This document shows, one piece after another, positions 52,511 through 61,858 of a stretch of 64,000 nucleotides of DNA. Source of the stretch: JAYXXU01 sp049301135. GTDB taxonomy: Bacteria; Pseudomonadota; Gammaproteobacteria; Pseudomonadales; Moraxellaceae. The stretch spans positions 14,226-78,225 of the forward strand of contig JBAQKP010000044.1 in the NCBI GenBank assembly GCA_049301135.1. The letters are read 5' to 3'. The translations under genes were made by a program, and so were the position numbers. Within the stretch, counting starts at the first letter, position 1; the number at the start of each line of letters is the position of its first letter. A model generated the notes under the pieces. It did no database searches, was not told the DNA's origin, and worked only from the letters and a program-made list of their open reading frames with translations.

Positions 52511-53964
52511 ACAGGTGCTCCTGTCGCCAGTGAAAGAGTAATCAACCGTGTGTGTGCACGTTCAATCGCAGCTTGCACCTGATTCGGTGCTGTACCGCCG
52601 ATATGATTGCGTGCCGCGACTGAGCCTTCAAGCGTCAAGACTGCAAACACATCATCGGTAATCAACGCAGAAAAATCTTGTAGTTGCGTCAGTTCTAGTT
52701 CGGACAGGTCTTTGCCCAGTTGTACACCGAGTGCGACGGCTTTGCCGACCACTTCATGGGCATCCCGAAACGGTAAGCCTTTTTTGACCAAATAATCGGC
52801 CAAGTCGGTCGCGGTCGAAAAGCCACGAAACGCCGCTTCACGCATCACCTCAAGGTTTGGCTTGAGTGCTGGAATCATATCGGCAAACGCCAATAAGCTG
52901 CCTTGAACGGTATCAATCGCATCAAACAGCGGCTCTTTGTCTTCTTGGTTGTCTTTGTTGTAGGCCAAAGGCTGGCCTTTCATCAAGGTCAACAGGCTCA
53001 TCAAGTCGCCAAACACCCGACCACTCTTGCCACGTACCAGTTCGGGGACATCGGGGTTTTTCTTTTGCGGCATGATCGAAGAGCCAGTACAAAAGCGATC
53101 TGGAATTTGTACAAACTGAAACTGTGCGGATGTCCACAACACCAGCTCTTCGCTCATGCGTGACAGGTGCATCATAATCAGTGACGCGGCACTGCAAAAC
53201 TCAATCGCAAAGTCTCGATCAGACACGGCATCTAAGGAGTTTTCACAAACCGCTTCAAAGCCCAATAGTTCAGCAGTCAACTTGCGATCAATCGGATAGG
53301 TCGTACCCGCCAATGCCGCTGAACCGAGTGGCAGTCGATTGGTGCGCTTACGGCAGTCGATCAAGCGCTCACCATCGCGCAACAGCATTTCGAACCATGC
53401 CAGTAGATGATGGCCAAAGGTGACTGGCTGGGCGGTTTGTAGATGGGTGAAGCCGGGCATGATGGTCGCGCTGTGTTGGGCGGCCAGTGTTAAGATGCCC
53501 TGCTGTAGGCGGATGAGAATCGCAAGGATCTGGTCGATACTGTCGCGTAAATACAGACGAATATCGGTCGCGACTTGATCGTTTCGGCTGCGACCGGTAT
53601 GTAGTTTTTTACCAGTAATGCCAATCCTGTCGGTCAGGCGTGCTTCGATATTCATGTGCACGTCTTCGAGATCAATCCGCCATTCGAAGCGACCGGCTTG
53701 AATCTCCTTTCGAATATCCTCAAGACCGTGGATAATGGCATCACGCTCGGCGGTGCTGAGCACTCCCACCTGTGCCAACATGGTCGCATGGGCGATTGAA
53801 CCATTGATGTCTTGGTTGTACAGCCGTTGGTCGAACTGAACGGAAGCGGTAAATTGCGCCACAAATGCGTCTGTGGCTTCAGAAAAACGGCCACCCCACA
53901 TGCCTGAAGCCAGTGGGTTGTCAGCGGTTGGGTGTACAGAGGGAGAGCTGGATTGTGTGGTCAT
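52507..53964 (-). CDS. argH: Argininosuccinate lyase
   Basis: The last step of arginine synthesis: argininosuccinate to arginine and fumarate. 485 residues of the fumarase/aspartase superfamily. The signature is 'GSSIMPQKKNPDVPELVRGK', with the catalytic Ser loop; 'HTGRSRNDQVATDIRLYLRD' and 'TAQPVTFGHHLLAW' are also conserved. ATG 53964 ('MTTQSSSP') is preferred to 53997. The start is divergent from, and overlaps by ten bases, the proposed algZ start. Confidence 0.95.
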   Translation of the reverse strand: MTTQSSSPSVHPTADNPLASGMWGGRFSEATDAFVAQFTASVQFDQRLYNQDINGSIAHATMLAQVGVLSTAERDAIIHGLEDIRKEIQAGRFEWRIDLEDVHMNIEARLTDRIGITGKKLHTGRSRNDQVATDIRLYLRDSIDQILAILIRLQQGILTLAAQHSATIMPGFTHLQTAQPVTFGHHLLAWFEMLLRDGERLIDCRKRTNRLPLGSAALAGTTYPIDRKLTAELLGFEAVCENSLDAVSDRDFAIEFCSAASLIMMHLSRMSEELVLWTSAQFQFVQIPDRFCTGSSIMPQKKNPDVPELVRGKSGRVFGDLMSLLTLMKGQPLAYNKDNQEDKEPLFDAIDTVQGSLLAFADMIPALKPNLEVMREAAFRGFSTATDLADYLVKKGLPFRDAHEVVGKAVALGVQLGKDLSELELTQLQDFSALITDDVFAVLTLEGSVAARNHIGGTAPNQVQAAIERAHTRLITLSLATGAPV

Positions 53965-55064
53965 CGCGGTCAGACAAAATAAAATCGAGTATAGCAAATC
54001 CTAGCACGTCCGAGGCCAGTCGTGAGCTGACCTTCTTTTTGCCGCGTTTTTCAGAGCCACGTCACCTGCGTTCGTTGTTGCTGAGCGTGAACGTCATGGC
54101 ATTGTTTATGTGCGTGGTCTCGTTGCCCAGTTTGATGGACTTTTCGTGGAGTTTATTACTTCGCTATGTTTTTTTTGCAAATTGGGTAGCATTGGTCTGT
54201 GCGTTGTTGACCGATGCCTTGCGCGGTTTTTTGGTCTGGTTACCGCGTAAACTGGCATTATTGTTTAGTTTTTTATTGTTTGAAGTGGTGGTGGCGTTAT
54301 TTAGTGTGATCTCCAATGGCCTTTTGCATATTACTGAGTGGGAGATGTGGGATACGCCTCGGGTGCTATCGGATATGGGGCGGCATGTGTTACTGGCTGG
54401 GATGTTGGGCGGTTTGGTGCTGCATTATTTGTATTTGCGCGAGCGTTTGATTATTCAGCATCGTGCTGAGTTGCTGGCACGGGTGCAAGCGCTACAAACC
54501 CGTATTCGGCCACATTTTTTATTTAATTCGATGAATACTTTGGCTGAGTTGGTCGGCATGGACAGTCGTCGGGCGGAACAGGCGATTGAGGATATTTCGG
54601 CGTTGTTTCGTGCCAGTTTAAATGCCACCGGTGAGATTAGTTTAAGTGAGGAGATTGAGACCTGTGAGCGCTATCTGGCACTCGAAAAACTCCGACTCGG
54701 TGAGCGGCTACAAGTCGAGTGGCGTTTACCGGATGAAGATACATTATATGATATGATGATTCCGGCGCTAACCTTACAGCCATTGCTGGAAAATGCAGTC
54801 TATCATGGGGTCGAAACACGCACTGAACCGAGTGTTTTGAGTGTTTTGGTAGAGGAGAAGGCGAATCGGGTCACAATCGTGGTGACAAATCCGTATCAAG
54901 CTGGTACAAAATCAGCCAAGGGTAATCGAATCGCGTTAGACAATATCGAACAGCGGCTCAAGGTGTATTATGGCGTCACCGCGCGGTTGATGGTGTATGA
55001 GAGTAATGGGTTGTTTACCGTGTATCTGTCCTATCCGCAAGACAGCACAATAACAAGCATATGA
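53955..55064 (+). CDS. algZ: LytS-type sensor histidine kinase AlgZ
   Basis: An atypical histidine kinase of about 369 residues, without the usual HisKA domain. Four membrane helices lie between about residues 40 and 165. The phosphorylated His is in 'RIRPHFLFNSMNTL', the His_kinase/5TM-LYT signature. The ATPase part has 'LTLQPLLENAVYHGVE' and ends with 'GNRIALDNIEQRLKVYYG'. In Pseudomonas AlgZ (FimS) works with AlgR in pilus and alginate control. I place the start at GTG 53955, nine bases after GGAG; no in-frame ATG is nearby, so the start is uncertain. The gene pair argH/algZ is divergent, as in relatives. Confidence 0.88.
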   Translation: MWSSRSDKIKSSIANPSTSEASRELTFFLPRFSEPRHLRSLLLSVNVMALFMCVVSLPSLMDFSWSLLLRYVFFANWVALVCALLTDALRGFLVWLPRKLALLFSFLLFEVVVALFSVISNGLLHITEWEMWDTPRVLSDMGRHVLLAGMLGGLVLHYLYLRERLIIQHRAELLARVQALQTRIRPHFLFNSMNTLAELVGMDSRRAEQAIEDISALFRASLNATGEISLSEEIETCERYLALEKLRLGERLQVEWRLPDEDTLYDMMIPALTLQPLLENAVYHGVETRTEPSVLSVLVEEKANRVTIVVTNPYQAGTKSAKGNRIALDNIEQRLKVYYGVTARLMVYESNGLFTVYLSYPQDSTITSI

Positions 55065-55095
55065 AGCATCAGGGTATGCTGACAAGGAGGAGTGC

Positions 55096-55839
55096 ATGAA
55101 TATTTTGGTTTGCGATGACGAACCGTTGGCCCGTGAGCGTCTGAGCCGTATGGTGCAGGACGCTGGACATACGGTTGTTGCTCAAGCCACCAACGGGATT
55201 GAAGCGCTAGAGGCGGTTCGGATTTTTCAGCCTGATGTGTTGTTCCTCGATGTTCGGATGCCCGAAATGGATGGACTGCGTTGCGCTGAAGCGTTGATGC
55301 GTTTGGAAAGCCCACCGGCGGTGATTTTTGTCACGGCATTTGACCAGCATGCGATTGATGCGTTTCGGACGCAGGCGATTGGCTACTTATTAAAGCCGGT
55401 CAGTCGGGACGATTTACAGTCGGCCTTAAATCGCGCCAGTCGGCTGAATACCGCCCAAGTCAATCATCTGCGGGTGTTGCATGATCCGAATGCGATGGCG
55501 ATGGCGATGCGGCAGCATATTGCTGCCCGCACCCATCGCGGCATGGAGCTGATTCCGATTGAGAATATTTATTATTTCTTGGCGGATCAAAAATATGTGA
55601 CGGTGCGGCATAGCGGTGGTCAGGTGTTAATTGATGAAACCCTAAAAGAGCTGGAAACCGAGTTCGGTGATCGGTTTATTCGGATTCATCGCAATGCGTT
55701 GCTGGCCATTCCCTATCTTGAGGGACTCGAGATGGTGTCAACCGGTCAGTATCAGGTGCGCTTTCGTGGGATTGAGGAGCGGCTGGCGGTCAGTCGTCGG
55801 CACTTGCCACAATTGCGTGACAAGATGCATACGCTATAA
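55096..55839 (+). CDS. algR: LytTR response regulator AlgR
   Basis: A 247-residue response regulator. The receiver has Asp54 in 'VLFLDVRMPEMDG' and Lys in 'YLLKPVS'. The C-terminal LytTR DNA-binding domain contains 'IENIYYFLADQKYVTVRHSG' and 'FIRIHRNALLAIPYLEGLEM'. It follows algZ by 31 bases, with AAGGAGG just before the ATG. AlgR links to type IV pili, virulence and alginate in Pseudomonas; the window also carries PilSR, so pilus control may converge (inference). Confidence 0.93.
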   Translation: MNILVCDDEPLARERLSRMVQDAGHTVVAQATNGIEALEAVRIFQPDVLFLDVRMPEMDGLRCAEALMRLESPPAVIFVTAFDQHAIDAFRTQAIGYLLKPVSRDDLQSALNRASRLNTAQVNHLRVLHDPNAMAMAMRQHIAARTHRGMELIPIENIYYFLADQKYVTVRHSGGQVLIDETLKELETEFGDRFIRIHRNALLAIPYLEGLEMVSTGQYQVRFRGIEERLAVSRRHLPQLRDKMHTL

Positions 55840-55860
55840 GCCAAATCGTCCAATCCTCAA

Positions 55861-55896
55861 CAAAAACCGGAGCTTGTTTCCGGTTTTTGTGTTTTT
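55861..55896 (+). terminator. Intrinsic terminator after algR
   Basis: CAAAAACCGGA (55861-55871) pairs with TCCGGTTTTTG (55879-55889) around a seven-base loop and a T-rich tail follows. It separates algZR from the haem operon. Confidence 0.9.
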
Positions 55897-56010
55897 GTGA
55901 TTGATTTAACGACTGATGGCGTGCGGTTGGCTTGTGACTGGCTGGTGGATTTGGCATGCTAGCCGTCAGTCAGCGTGCTGCTGTTGGCCGATTGACCAAA
56001 GGAAAACCGA

Positions 56011-56949
56011 ATGAAACTGTTGAAAATTGCCACGCGGCAAAGTCCACTGGCATTGTGGCAAGCAGAGCATATCAAGGCACGTCTGTTGGCGGCGCATGCG
56101 GATTTGCAGGTTGAGTTGGTGACCTTTGTGACTCAAGGTGATCGGATCTTGGATACACCACTGGCAAAGATCGGTGGTAAAGGTTTGTTTGTCAAAGAAC
56201 TCGAAAATGCTTTGCTGGACGGTCGTGCTGACCTTGCGGTGCATTCGATGAAAGATGTGCCGATGGAACTGCCAGAGGGTTTATGTTTGCCGGTGACTTG
56301 TACCCGCGAAGATCCAACTGATGCGTTTGTGTCGAATCACTATGCTGGTTTGGCTGAGTTGCCGCAGGGTGCGCGCTTGGGCACGTCAAGTCTGCGGCGG
56401 CGTTGCCAGATGCAGGCGTTGCGGCCAGATCTACAGGTGATTGATCTGCGCGGCAATGTCGGAACGCGACTCGGTAAACTCGATGCTGGCGAGTACGATG
56501 CGATTATTTTGGCCTCGGCGGGTTTAAAGCGTTTGGGGCTGGCCGAGCGGATTCGTGAGTCACTCACGCCCGAACTCAGTCTGCCTGCGGTCGGTCAGGG
56601 GGCGTTGGGCTTGGAGTGTCGTCTAGATGATGTTGAGACACTGGCACGGATCGCTTGCTTACTCGACGTTGAAACGGATGTTTGCGTGCGTGCCGAGCGG
56701 GCGTTTAATCATCGCCTGATGGGTGGCTGCCAAGTGCCGATTGCGGGCTATGCTGTGCTAAAAGACAGTGCGCTGTGGTTGCGTGGTCGCGTTGGCAGTG
56801 TCGATGGAGCAGAGTTATTAAAGGCGGAGTTGACCGGCGCAGCAGCACAGGCTGAGGATTTGGGTCGTGCTTTAGCCGAGCGCTTGCTAGAGATGGGCGC
56901 GGGGCGTTTGTTGGCGCAGCTTGATTCGCATGGCGTCGGTCGGTTTTAA
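56011..56949 (+). CDS. hemC: Porphobilinogen deaminase
   Basis: Joins four porphobilinogen units into hydroxymethylbilane for haem. 312 residues. The cofactor-binding Cys is in 'MGGCQVPIAGYA' and the anion-binding Arg/Lys loops are in 'KDVPMELPEGL' and 'SSLRRRCQM'. The catalytic Asp region is 'DLAVHSMKD'. It begins the hemC-hemD-hemX-hemY operon, with its own promoter region after the algR terminator. Confidence 0.96.
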   Translation: MKLLKIATRQSPLALWQAEHIKARLLAAHADLQVELVTFVTQGDRILDTPLAKIGGKGLFVKELENALLDGRADLAVHSMKDVPMELPEGLCLPVTCTREDPTDAFVSNHYAGLAELPQGARLGTSSLRRRCQMQALRPDLQVIDLRGNVGTRLGKLDAGEYDAIILASAGLKRLGLAERIRESLTPELSLPAVGQGALGLECRLDDVETLARIACLLDVETDVCVRAERAFNHRLMGGCQVPIAGYAVLKDSALWLRGRVGSVDGAELLKAELTGAAAQAEDLGRALAERLLEMGAGRLLAQLDSHGVGRF

Positions 56950-56951
56950 GC

Positions 56952-57695
56952 ATGCATTGGCATGTGCTCAACACTCGCCCAGCCGACCGTGCGGCCATTC
57001 TGACCGAGCAGTTACGCGCAGCGGGACATCAGGTATCGGCATTGCCTTTGTTGTCATTTGAGCCTTGTCTGTTGAGTGAGATGGATCAGCAAGCCTTGCA
57101 GCAGATTGGCACACAGTCGGCTGTCGTAGTGATCAGTCCGATGGCGGCACAGTTGGGTTTGGCGCATTTGGCACGGCTCGGTGTGTCGATTATACGGATG
57201 CCGACACGCTGGATTGCGGTAGGGCAGGCGACTGCACAGGTGTTGCGTCAGGCCGGTTTACAGCCGACCGTACCGATGCTCGAAACCAGTGAGGGTGTTG
57301 TGGGATTATCAGAGCTGGCCGAGCTGACCGCGATGCAGTCGGTGATGATCTGGCGTGGCGAAGCGGGTCGGCAGCTGATTCAGTTGCAACTCCAGCAGCA
57401 ACAGGTCAGCCTGAGTAATCTAGAATTATATCGACGGGTCAGTCCAGCACATTTGGTGGAAGATTGGTCAAATCTCATACACACGGTGGGTTGGCCTGAG
57501 GTGGTATTGATTTCGAGTGCTGAGGCGTGGCGGCACTGGCAGCAGTTGACCGGAGCACAAGCTTTACAACCGTGGCTGCTGGTGTTGGGGCAGCGCTTGT
57601 TGCAACAACTGCAGACGCTGACGCCACGGGTGTTGGCCGTGTCAGACTTGCAACCTCAGACGATTGCGCAAACCTTACAGAGGATCACCCGCTGA
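56952..57695 (+). CDS. hemD: Uroporphyrinogen-III synthase
   Basis: Cyclises hydroxymethylbilane with D-ring inversion. 247 residues; this family is poorly conserved, but 'LNTRPADRAAILTEQLRAAG' and 'VVISPMAAQ' / 'MIWRGEAGRQLI' and the position directly after hemC make the call safe. It starts two bases after hemC and its stop overlaps the hemX start by one base (TGATG). Confidence 0.92.
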   Translation: MHWHVLNTRPADRAAILTEQLRAAGHQVSALPLLSFEPCLLSEMDQQALQQIGTQSAVVVISPMAAQLGLAHLARLGVSIIRMPTRWIAVGQATAQVLRQAGLQPTVPMLETSEGVVGLSELAELTAMQSVMIWRGEAGRQLIQLQLQQQQVSLSNLELYRRVSPAHLVEDWSNLIHTVGWPEVVLISSAEAWRHWQQLTGAQALQPWLLVLGQRLLQQLQTLTPRVLAVSDLQPQTIAQTLQRITR

Positions 57696-58597
57696 TGACC
57701 ATGCTGTGGCGCGTTGCTTTTTTGCTCTTGCTGGTACTGCTGAGTTGGTGCGGCTGGCTGTTGTATCAACAGCAACAGCTTGCGCTTGCACAGCTACAAC
57801 AAGACCAAAAAACCCTCAGTCAGCAACTGGGTGATCTCAATGATCGCTTGGTTGCGGTGGCCAGATTACAAGCACAGTCAGTCAGTCTATCGGCGCAGCA
57901 GAGTGTCGCAGCACCGGCGCAAGCGGAGTTGCTGCGGCAAAATATTCGACACGGGCTACTATTGGCGCAAGCGGCTTTGCAAGATGGTCGGCAAGAGGAT
58001 GCCGATGCGTTGTTACTGAATATTCAGACGTTGTTGCAACAGCCCACACAGCAAGCGTTAGCACCGGCGCTGTTAGAAGGTTTGCTGGTCGCGGTGCAGG
58101 CGGATCGCATGCAGCTTGGCCAGACTGCGCAATTACGCCAAACCGCTCGCCATTCCATCGACCGTGCGTTGATGCGGATTCAGCAACAGCTTGACCAGAT
58201 GGCACGTCAAGGGCCGGTTTTACATACGCCCAGTGTCACAGATACCGACAATACAACGGAGCGCGAGACTGTTGCAGCGCCAGATTGGTGGGCGCGAGTG
58301 ACTCAGATCGTCTCGATTCAGCAAGTATCGTCTGAGCAACAAGTGACGCTGACGCAGCGTGCGTTGCTGTGTCGTGAGGTGGCATTGACCGTCGGCTTGG
58401 CACGACATGCGGTACGGCAACAGCAGCCAGACCAGTTACAGGCATTGCTGCGTGAGGCGGTGCAGCAACTGTCCCGCTTGCCGGATGCGGAGGCGACGCA
58501 AACACGGCAGTGGCTAGAGCAACTGTTGGCCTCACCGTTGCCGACAGCACAGCCCCTGAAATCCTTGTCGTTACTGCCAGAGCGTGAGCCATCATGA
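57695..58597 (+). CDS. hemX: HemX-like uroporphyrinogen-III C-methyltransferase-related protein
   Basis: A 300-residue bitopic inner membrane protein. One helix (about 5-22, 'VAFLLLLVLLSWCGWLLY') is followed by a coiled coil rich in Gln/Leu (about 25-70) and a helical periplasmic domain. It is not a methyltransferase by sequence, despite the family name. HemX usually lies between hemD and hemY and may organise late haem steps. The Gln content is unusually high. It overlaps hemY by four bases. Confidence 0.85.
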   Translation: MTMLWRVAFLLLLVLLSWCGWLLYQQQQLALAQLQQDQKTLSQQLGDLNDRLVAVARLQAQSVSLSAQQSVAAPAQAELLRQNIRHGLLLAQAALQDGRQEDADALLLNIQTLLQQPTQQALAPALLEGLLVAVQADRMQLGQTAQLRQTARHSIDRALMRIQQQLDQMARQGPVLHTPSVTDTDNTTERETVAAPDWWARVTQIVSIQQVSSEQQVTLTQRALLCREVALTVGLARHAVRQQQPDQLQALLREAVQQLSRLPDAEATQTRQWLEQLLASPLPTAQPLKSLSLLPEREPS

Positions 58598-59796
58598 GGG
58601 TCAGTCTGCTGATGCTCAGTTTTTTAATGCTGCTGATGGTATTGGCGGGTGCATTGTTTGCCAGCAGTCTGAGCCGTGATGCCGGTTATGTGTTGGTGTT
58701 ATGGCAGGGGTGGCAGTTGCAGACCGGCGTTGGTTTTTTTCTGCTGTTGTTGCTGTGTATTTCGGTGTTGATCGTACTGTTGCTGTTGTTATTTTCGGCG
58801 TTGTCCGGTGGTTTTGGCAGAGCCAAAAAAATTCAGCAGCAAGCGCAACAACAGATGCTGACGCAGCTACAACATGCAATGGTGTATCAGATTTTACATG
58901 CGCCCGAACAAGCGTTAGACCGGCTCAGTCTACAGCAAGTGCAGCAACCCTCCGGCTGGCTGCGTTTGGCACAGTTGCATTTTGCGGCGCAGATCAATCA
59001 GCACGGTAATTTGCAGCGTTATCTGGCGGATATTCCTGCGCCACAGCAGGTGTTTGCCCAACTGATTCAGGCCGAATGGTGTCTCAATCAGCGACAGCCC
59101 GAGCAAGCGTTGCCATTGTTATTTACGGTCTATCCCGCGTTACCTGAGCATCTGCCCGCCCACTGGCAACCGGCGGTTGAGCAAGCTGTGTTACGGCTGT
59201 GGGGACAGTATGCTGCACAGCAGGCGTGGGCGTTTTTACAGGTGCAGCCACGGCCTGTGCTCACACCAGATGCACAGCAGGCATGGCTACAGGCGCTGCA
59301 AGCGCAACATGTGTTGGCATCACCGGAGCAATCGGTGCAATTGTTGGCTTATTATGATCAGCAAACCGCAGAGCAGCGCCTCGGCCTGTTCCTCGCATGG
59401 CTGCGTGTGCTATTACGGATTGCAGCGGCTGATGAGCGGGCATGGTTGTTAGCGATGGCCTATTTGCAGCAACAACTCGACCCCGAGGCGTTGTGGTTGT
59501 GGCTGGGACTGGCGCTGCGCCCGACCCGCACAGCGCTTGAGCAACAGCAAACCGAGCAATTGTTTGTCTCGTTAAACCAACGCTATCCAGCGCAACCCAA
59601 TGTCCGCTTGGCACAGGCGTGTTGGTTGCATGCACAGCAGCGTGTCGAGGCTGCTCAGCAATTATTGGGAGATTGGCCAACGACTGAGCTGACGGATCGC
59701 TTTAATCTGTTGTGCCAGCTTAATCACTATCCTACGCTATATCAGCGTCTTGCCCCTGTTTTACATGATTTTGCAACCGTTGAGTCTGTGTTATGA
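58594..59796 (+). CDS. hemY: HemY protein (haem-cluster TPR membrane protein)
   Basis: A 400-residue inner membrane protein with two N-terminal helices (about 5-25 and 42-68) and a large Gln/Leu-rich helical region resembling TPR repeats. This is proteobacterial HemY, not the protoporphyrinogen oxidase of the same name. It follows hemX with a four-base overlap (ATGA) and overlaps the thioesterase gene by four bases. The precise role in haem synthesis is unknown. Confidence 0.85.
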   Translation: MRVSLLMLSFLMLLMVLAGALFASSLSRDAGYVLVLWQGWQLQTGVGFFLLLLLCISVLIVLLLLLFSALSGGFGRAKKIQQQAQQQMLTQLQHAMVYQILHAPEQALDRLSLQQVQQPSGWLRLAQLHFAAQINQHGNLQRYLADIPAPQQVFAQLIQAEWCLNQRQPEQALPLLFTVYPALPEHLPAHWQPAVEQAVLRLWGQYAAQQAWAFLQVQPRPVLTPDAQQAWLQALQAQHVLASPEQSVQLLAYYDQQTAEQRLGLFLAWLRVLLRIAAADERAWLLAMAYLQQQLDPEALWLWLGLALRPTRTALEQQQTEQLFVSLNQRYPAQPNVRLAQACWLHAQQRVEAAQQLLGDWPTTELTDRFNLLCQLNHYPTLYQRLAPVLHDFATVESVL

Positions 59797-60314
59797 GTTC
59801 AATCAAAGAATGCCCAGTGGTCTACCATCAGCAAGTGGCATGGGGCGATATGGATGCGTTTGGACACGTCAATAACGTGATGTATTACCGCTATATCGAA
59901 AGTGCGCGGATTGATTATTTGACCCAAGTCGATGCATTTGCACATGGTTTGGTCACAGTAGTGTCATCGACCAGTTGTCGGTTTTATCGTCCGGTGTATT
60001 TTCCAGATTTGCTCAAAGTCGGTGCGCGAGTGGTGGAGTTACGCAATTCGGGCTTTCGGATGTCGTATGTATTGTATAGTAATCAACAAAATCAAATGGT
60101 TGCGACCGGTGAGGCGATCGTGGTGATGGTAGATGCCAATACTTTTGAAAAAGCCGCACTGCCGATGGAGCTACGTCAAAGTATTGCGCGTCTTGAGGCC
60201 AGTATGGGGCATGATTTGCAACTGACTGAGCCACAAGAAAAAACTCGCTTGAGCGGACTGGGTCGTGCCTTGCGCGAAAACCTAGACCAGATTGTGCCTA
60301 AGATTGGTAAGTGA
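59793..60314 (+). CDS. Acyl-CoA thioesterase (4HBT hotdog family)
   Basis: A 173-residue hotdog-fold protein. The family active-site stretch is 'WGDMDAFGHVNNVMYYRYIE', with catalytic Asp, which hydrolyses acyl-CoA thioesters. The following 'SSTSCRFYRPVYFPDLLKVG' is also typical. It is longer than YbgC (about 134). It is translationally coupled to hemY by ATGA. The connection with haem synthesis is unknown and may only reflect a shared operon. Confidence 0.88.
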   Translation: MSSIKECPVVYHQQVAWGDMDAFGHVNNVMYYRYIESARIDYLTQVDAFAHGLVTVVSSTSCRFYRPVYFPDLLKVGARVVELRNSGFRMSYVLYSNQQNQMVATGEAIVVMVDANTFEKAALPMELRQSIARLEASMGHDLQLTEPQEKTRLSGLGRALRENLDQIVPKIGK

Positions 60315-60387
60315 AGCCTCTAGCCTGTTGATCGACCGAAGATGCTGCTGGTTTTTTAACGAGGTCAAATAGGCGCAATAAGCGGAT

Positions 60388-60415
60388 GCAGCGACATTTT
60401 ATGCCCTGTCGCTGC
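60388..60415. repeat. Perfect nine-base stem hairpin
   Basis: GCAGCGACA (60388-60396) and TGTCGCTGC (60407-60415) pair around a ten-base loop. It lies between the convergent thioesterase and DUF1877-like genes. No T-run follows, so it is only a possible bidirectional terminator. Confidence 0.55.
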
Positions 60416-60432
60416 GCCATAAAAGCCGTCAC

Positions 60433-60900
60433 CTATGCAACGTAATACACTACAACATAACGGTTTTCCGCCGCACCCGTTTCAGCGTTCTGGCTGGGAA
60501 GAACGGATTTTAAGCATTTTTTAAGATATAAAATCTGATTGACGAGTTCCTCTCCTTCAATGCTTTCGACGCGGTAGAGATTTTTGATGCGCACTGGCTC
60601 GGAGCGAAAACGCTCGATTTTGCCCAATGCGTCCATTTCGCATAAATAGGAGTGATAGGCCAATATCCGCTCTGGGGAAAACAGGTCGTACTGGCCTGTC
60701 GCGGCAGGTAGATTACTCGCGTCATCAAAATGATCAGATTGCACTGTAAAATTATTCATGCGCGTCACCACCTGAATTACATGCCATGCGTCGTCCACAC
60801 ACCAGCGTTGGACGTAGTCAAGCTCTAGTGGAAATTCTGCTGCGGTAAATTCTTCAAATTTATCCTCTGGCACGGCCACAAAAAAACCATACATCCCCAT
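60433..60900 (-). CDS. DUF1877-like protein
   Basis: A 155-residue soluble protein. It begins 'MGMYGFFVAVPEDKFEEF', and its C-terminal 'ILYLKKCLKSVL...YVVVYYVA' pattern resembles the DUF1877/YfbM family, in which a small GMxGxF start is followed by one alpha-beta domain ending in hydrophobic strands. GGAG lies eight bases before the ATG. No catalytic residues are known for the family. The family match is by eye. It stands alone between the haem cluster and hisF. Confidence 0.6.
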   Translation of the reverse strand: MGMYGFFVAVPEDKFEEFTAAEFPLELDYVQRWCVDDAWHVIQVVTRMNNFTVQSDHFDDASNLPAATGQYDLFSPERILAYHSYLCEMDALGKIERFRSEPVRIKNLYRVESIEGEELVNQILYLKKCLKSVLPSQNAETGAAENRYVVVYYVA

Positions 60901-61007
60901 GATTAAGCTCCATCTTTGTGTTTGATTGGTTTTTTGATCATATCAATCTTTAAGGGTTTATACAGCGCAACTAATGTGAGATGCGCCGTAAATTGTCGCG
61001 ATATATT

Positions 61008-61778
61008 TTATAGCCGCATCTCAATCCCTTGCGCGGCCAGATACGCCTTGGCTTCTGGAATGGTATGTTGACCAAAATGAAAAATACTGGCTGCCAGTAC
61101 CGCATCTGCGCCACCTTGCAAAATCCCATCCGCCAAATGCTGCAAATTGCCCACACCACCCGACGCGATGGTTGGGATATTCACGCGATCATTAATTGCG
61201 CGCATCAAACCCAGATCGTAACCGGCTTTGGTACCATCGGCATCCATGCTGGTGACCAGCAGTTCACCCGCGCCGAGTCCGACCATTTTGACCGCCCATT
61301 CCACCGCATCAATACCGGTTTCTTTACGGCCACCGTGGGTAAAAATTTCCCAGCGTACTTGTCCATTCAGGTCGGCGACGCGTTTGGCATCAATCGCCAC
61401 CACGATACACTGCGCCCCAAAGCGCGCTGAGGCCTCACCGACAAATTCAGGGGTAAATACCGCCGCCGAATTGATCGAGACTTTGTCTGCACCGGCATTT
61501 AACAACTGACGAATATCTTCCAGCTTGCGTACGCCACCACCGACCGTCAGCGGCACAAACACGGTTTCGGCCATTTTTTCGACCGTACGATAGGTGGTAT
61601 CGCGGCCATGATGGGTCGCGGTAATGTCCAAAAACGTAATTTCGTCCGCGCCTTGCTCGTTATAACGACGCGCCACTTCCACCGGATCACCGGCATCCCG
61701 AATGTCCAAAAACTGTACGCCTTTCACCACACGGCCATTATCGACATCAAGACAGGGAATAATGCGTTTGGCCAGCAT
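61008..61778 (-). CDS. hisF: Imidazole glycerol phosphate synthase subunit HisF
   Basis: The cyclase subunit that, with HisH, makes the imidazole ring in histidine synthesis. 256 residues, a TIM barrel. Catalytic Asp11 is in 'IPCLDVDNGRVVKGVQF' and Asp130 in 'VVAIDAKRV'. 'LTVGGGVRKLEDI' and 'VNIPTIASGGVGNLQHL' are the phosphate-binding loops. No other his gene is within the window, so it is detached from, or at the end of, its cluster. Confidence 0.97.
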   Translation of the reverse strand: MLAKRIIPCLDVDNGRVVKGVQFLDIRDAGDPVEVARRYNEQGADEITFLDITATHHGRDTTYRTVEKMAETVFVPLTVGGGVRKLEDIRQLLNAGADKVSINSAAVFTPEFVGEASARFGAQCIVVAIDAKRVADLNGQVRWEIFTHGGRKETGIDAVEWAVKMVGLGAGELLVTSMDADGTKAGYDLGLMRAINDRVNIPTIASGGVGNLQHLADGILQGGADAVLAASIFHFGQHTIPEAKAYLAAQGIEMRL

Positions 61779-61858
61779 ACGGCGCTCCTTAACACAGGGG
61801 ACAAAATCAATGCGCTATACTAACAAACCTCTACCGTGTTTGCTGTGTTGGAACGTCC

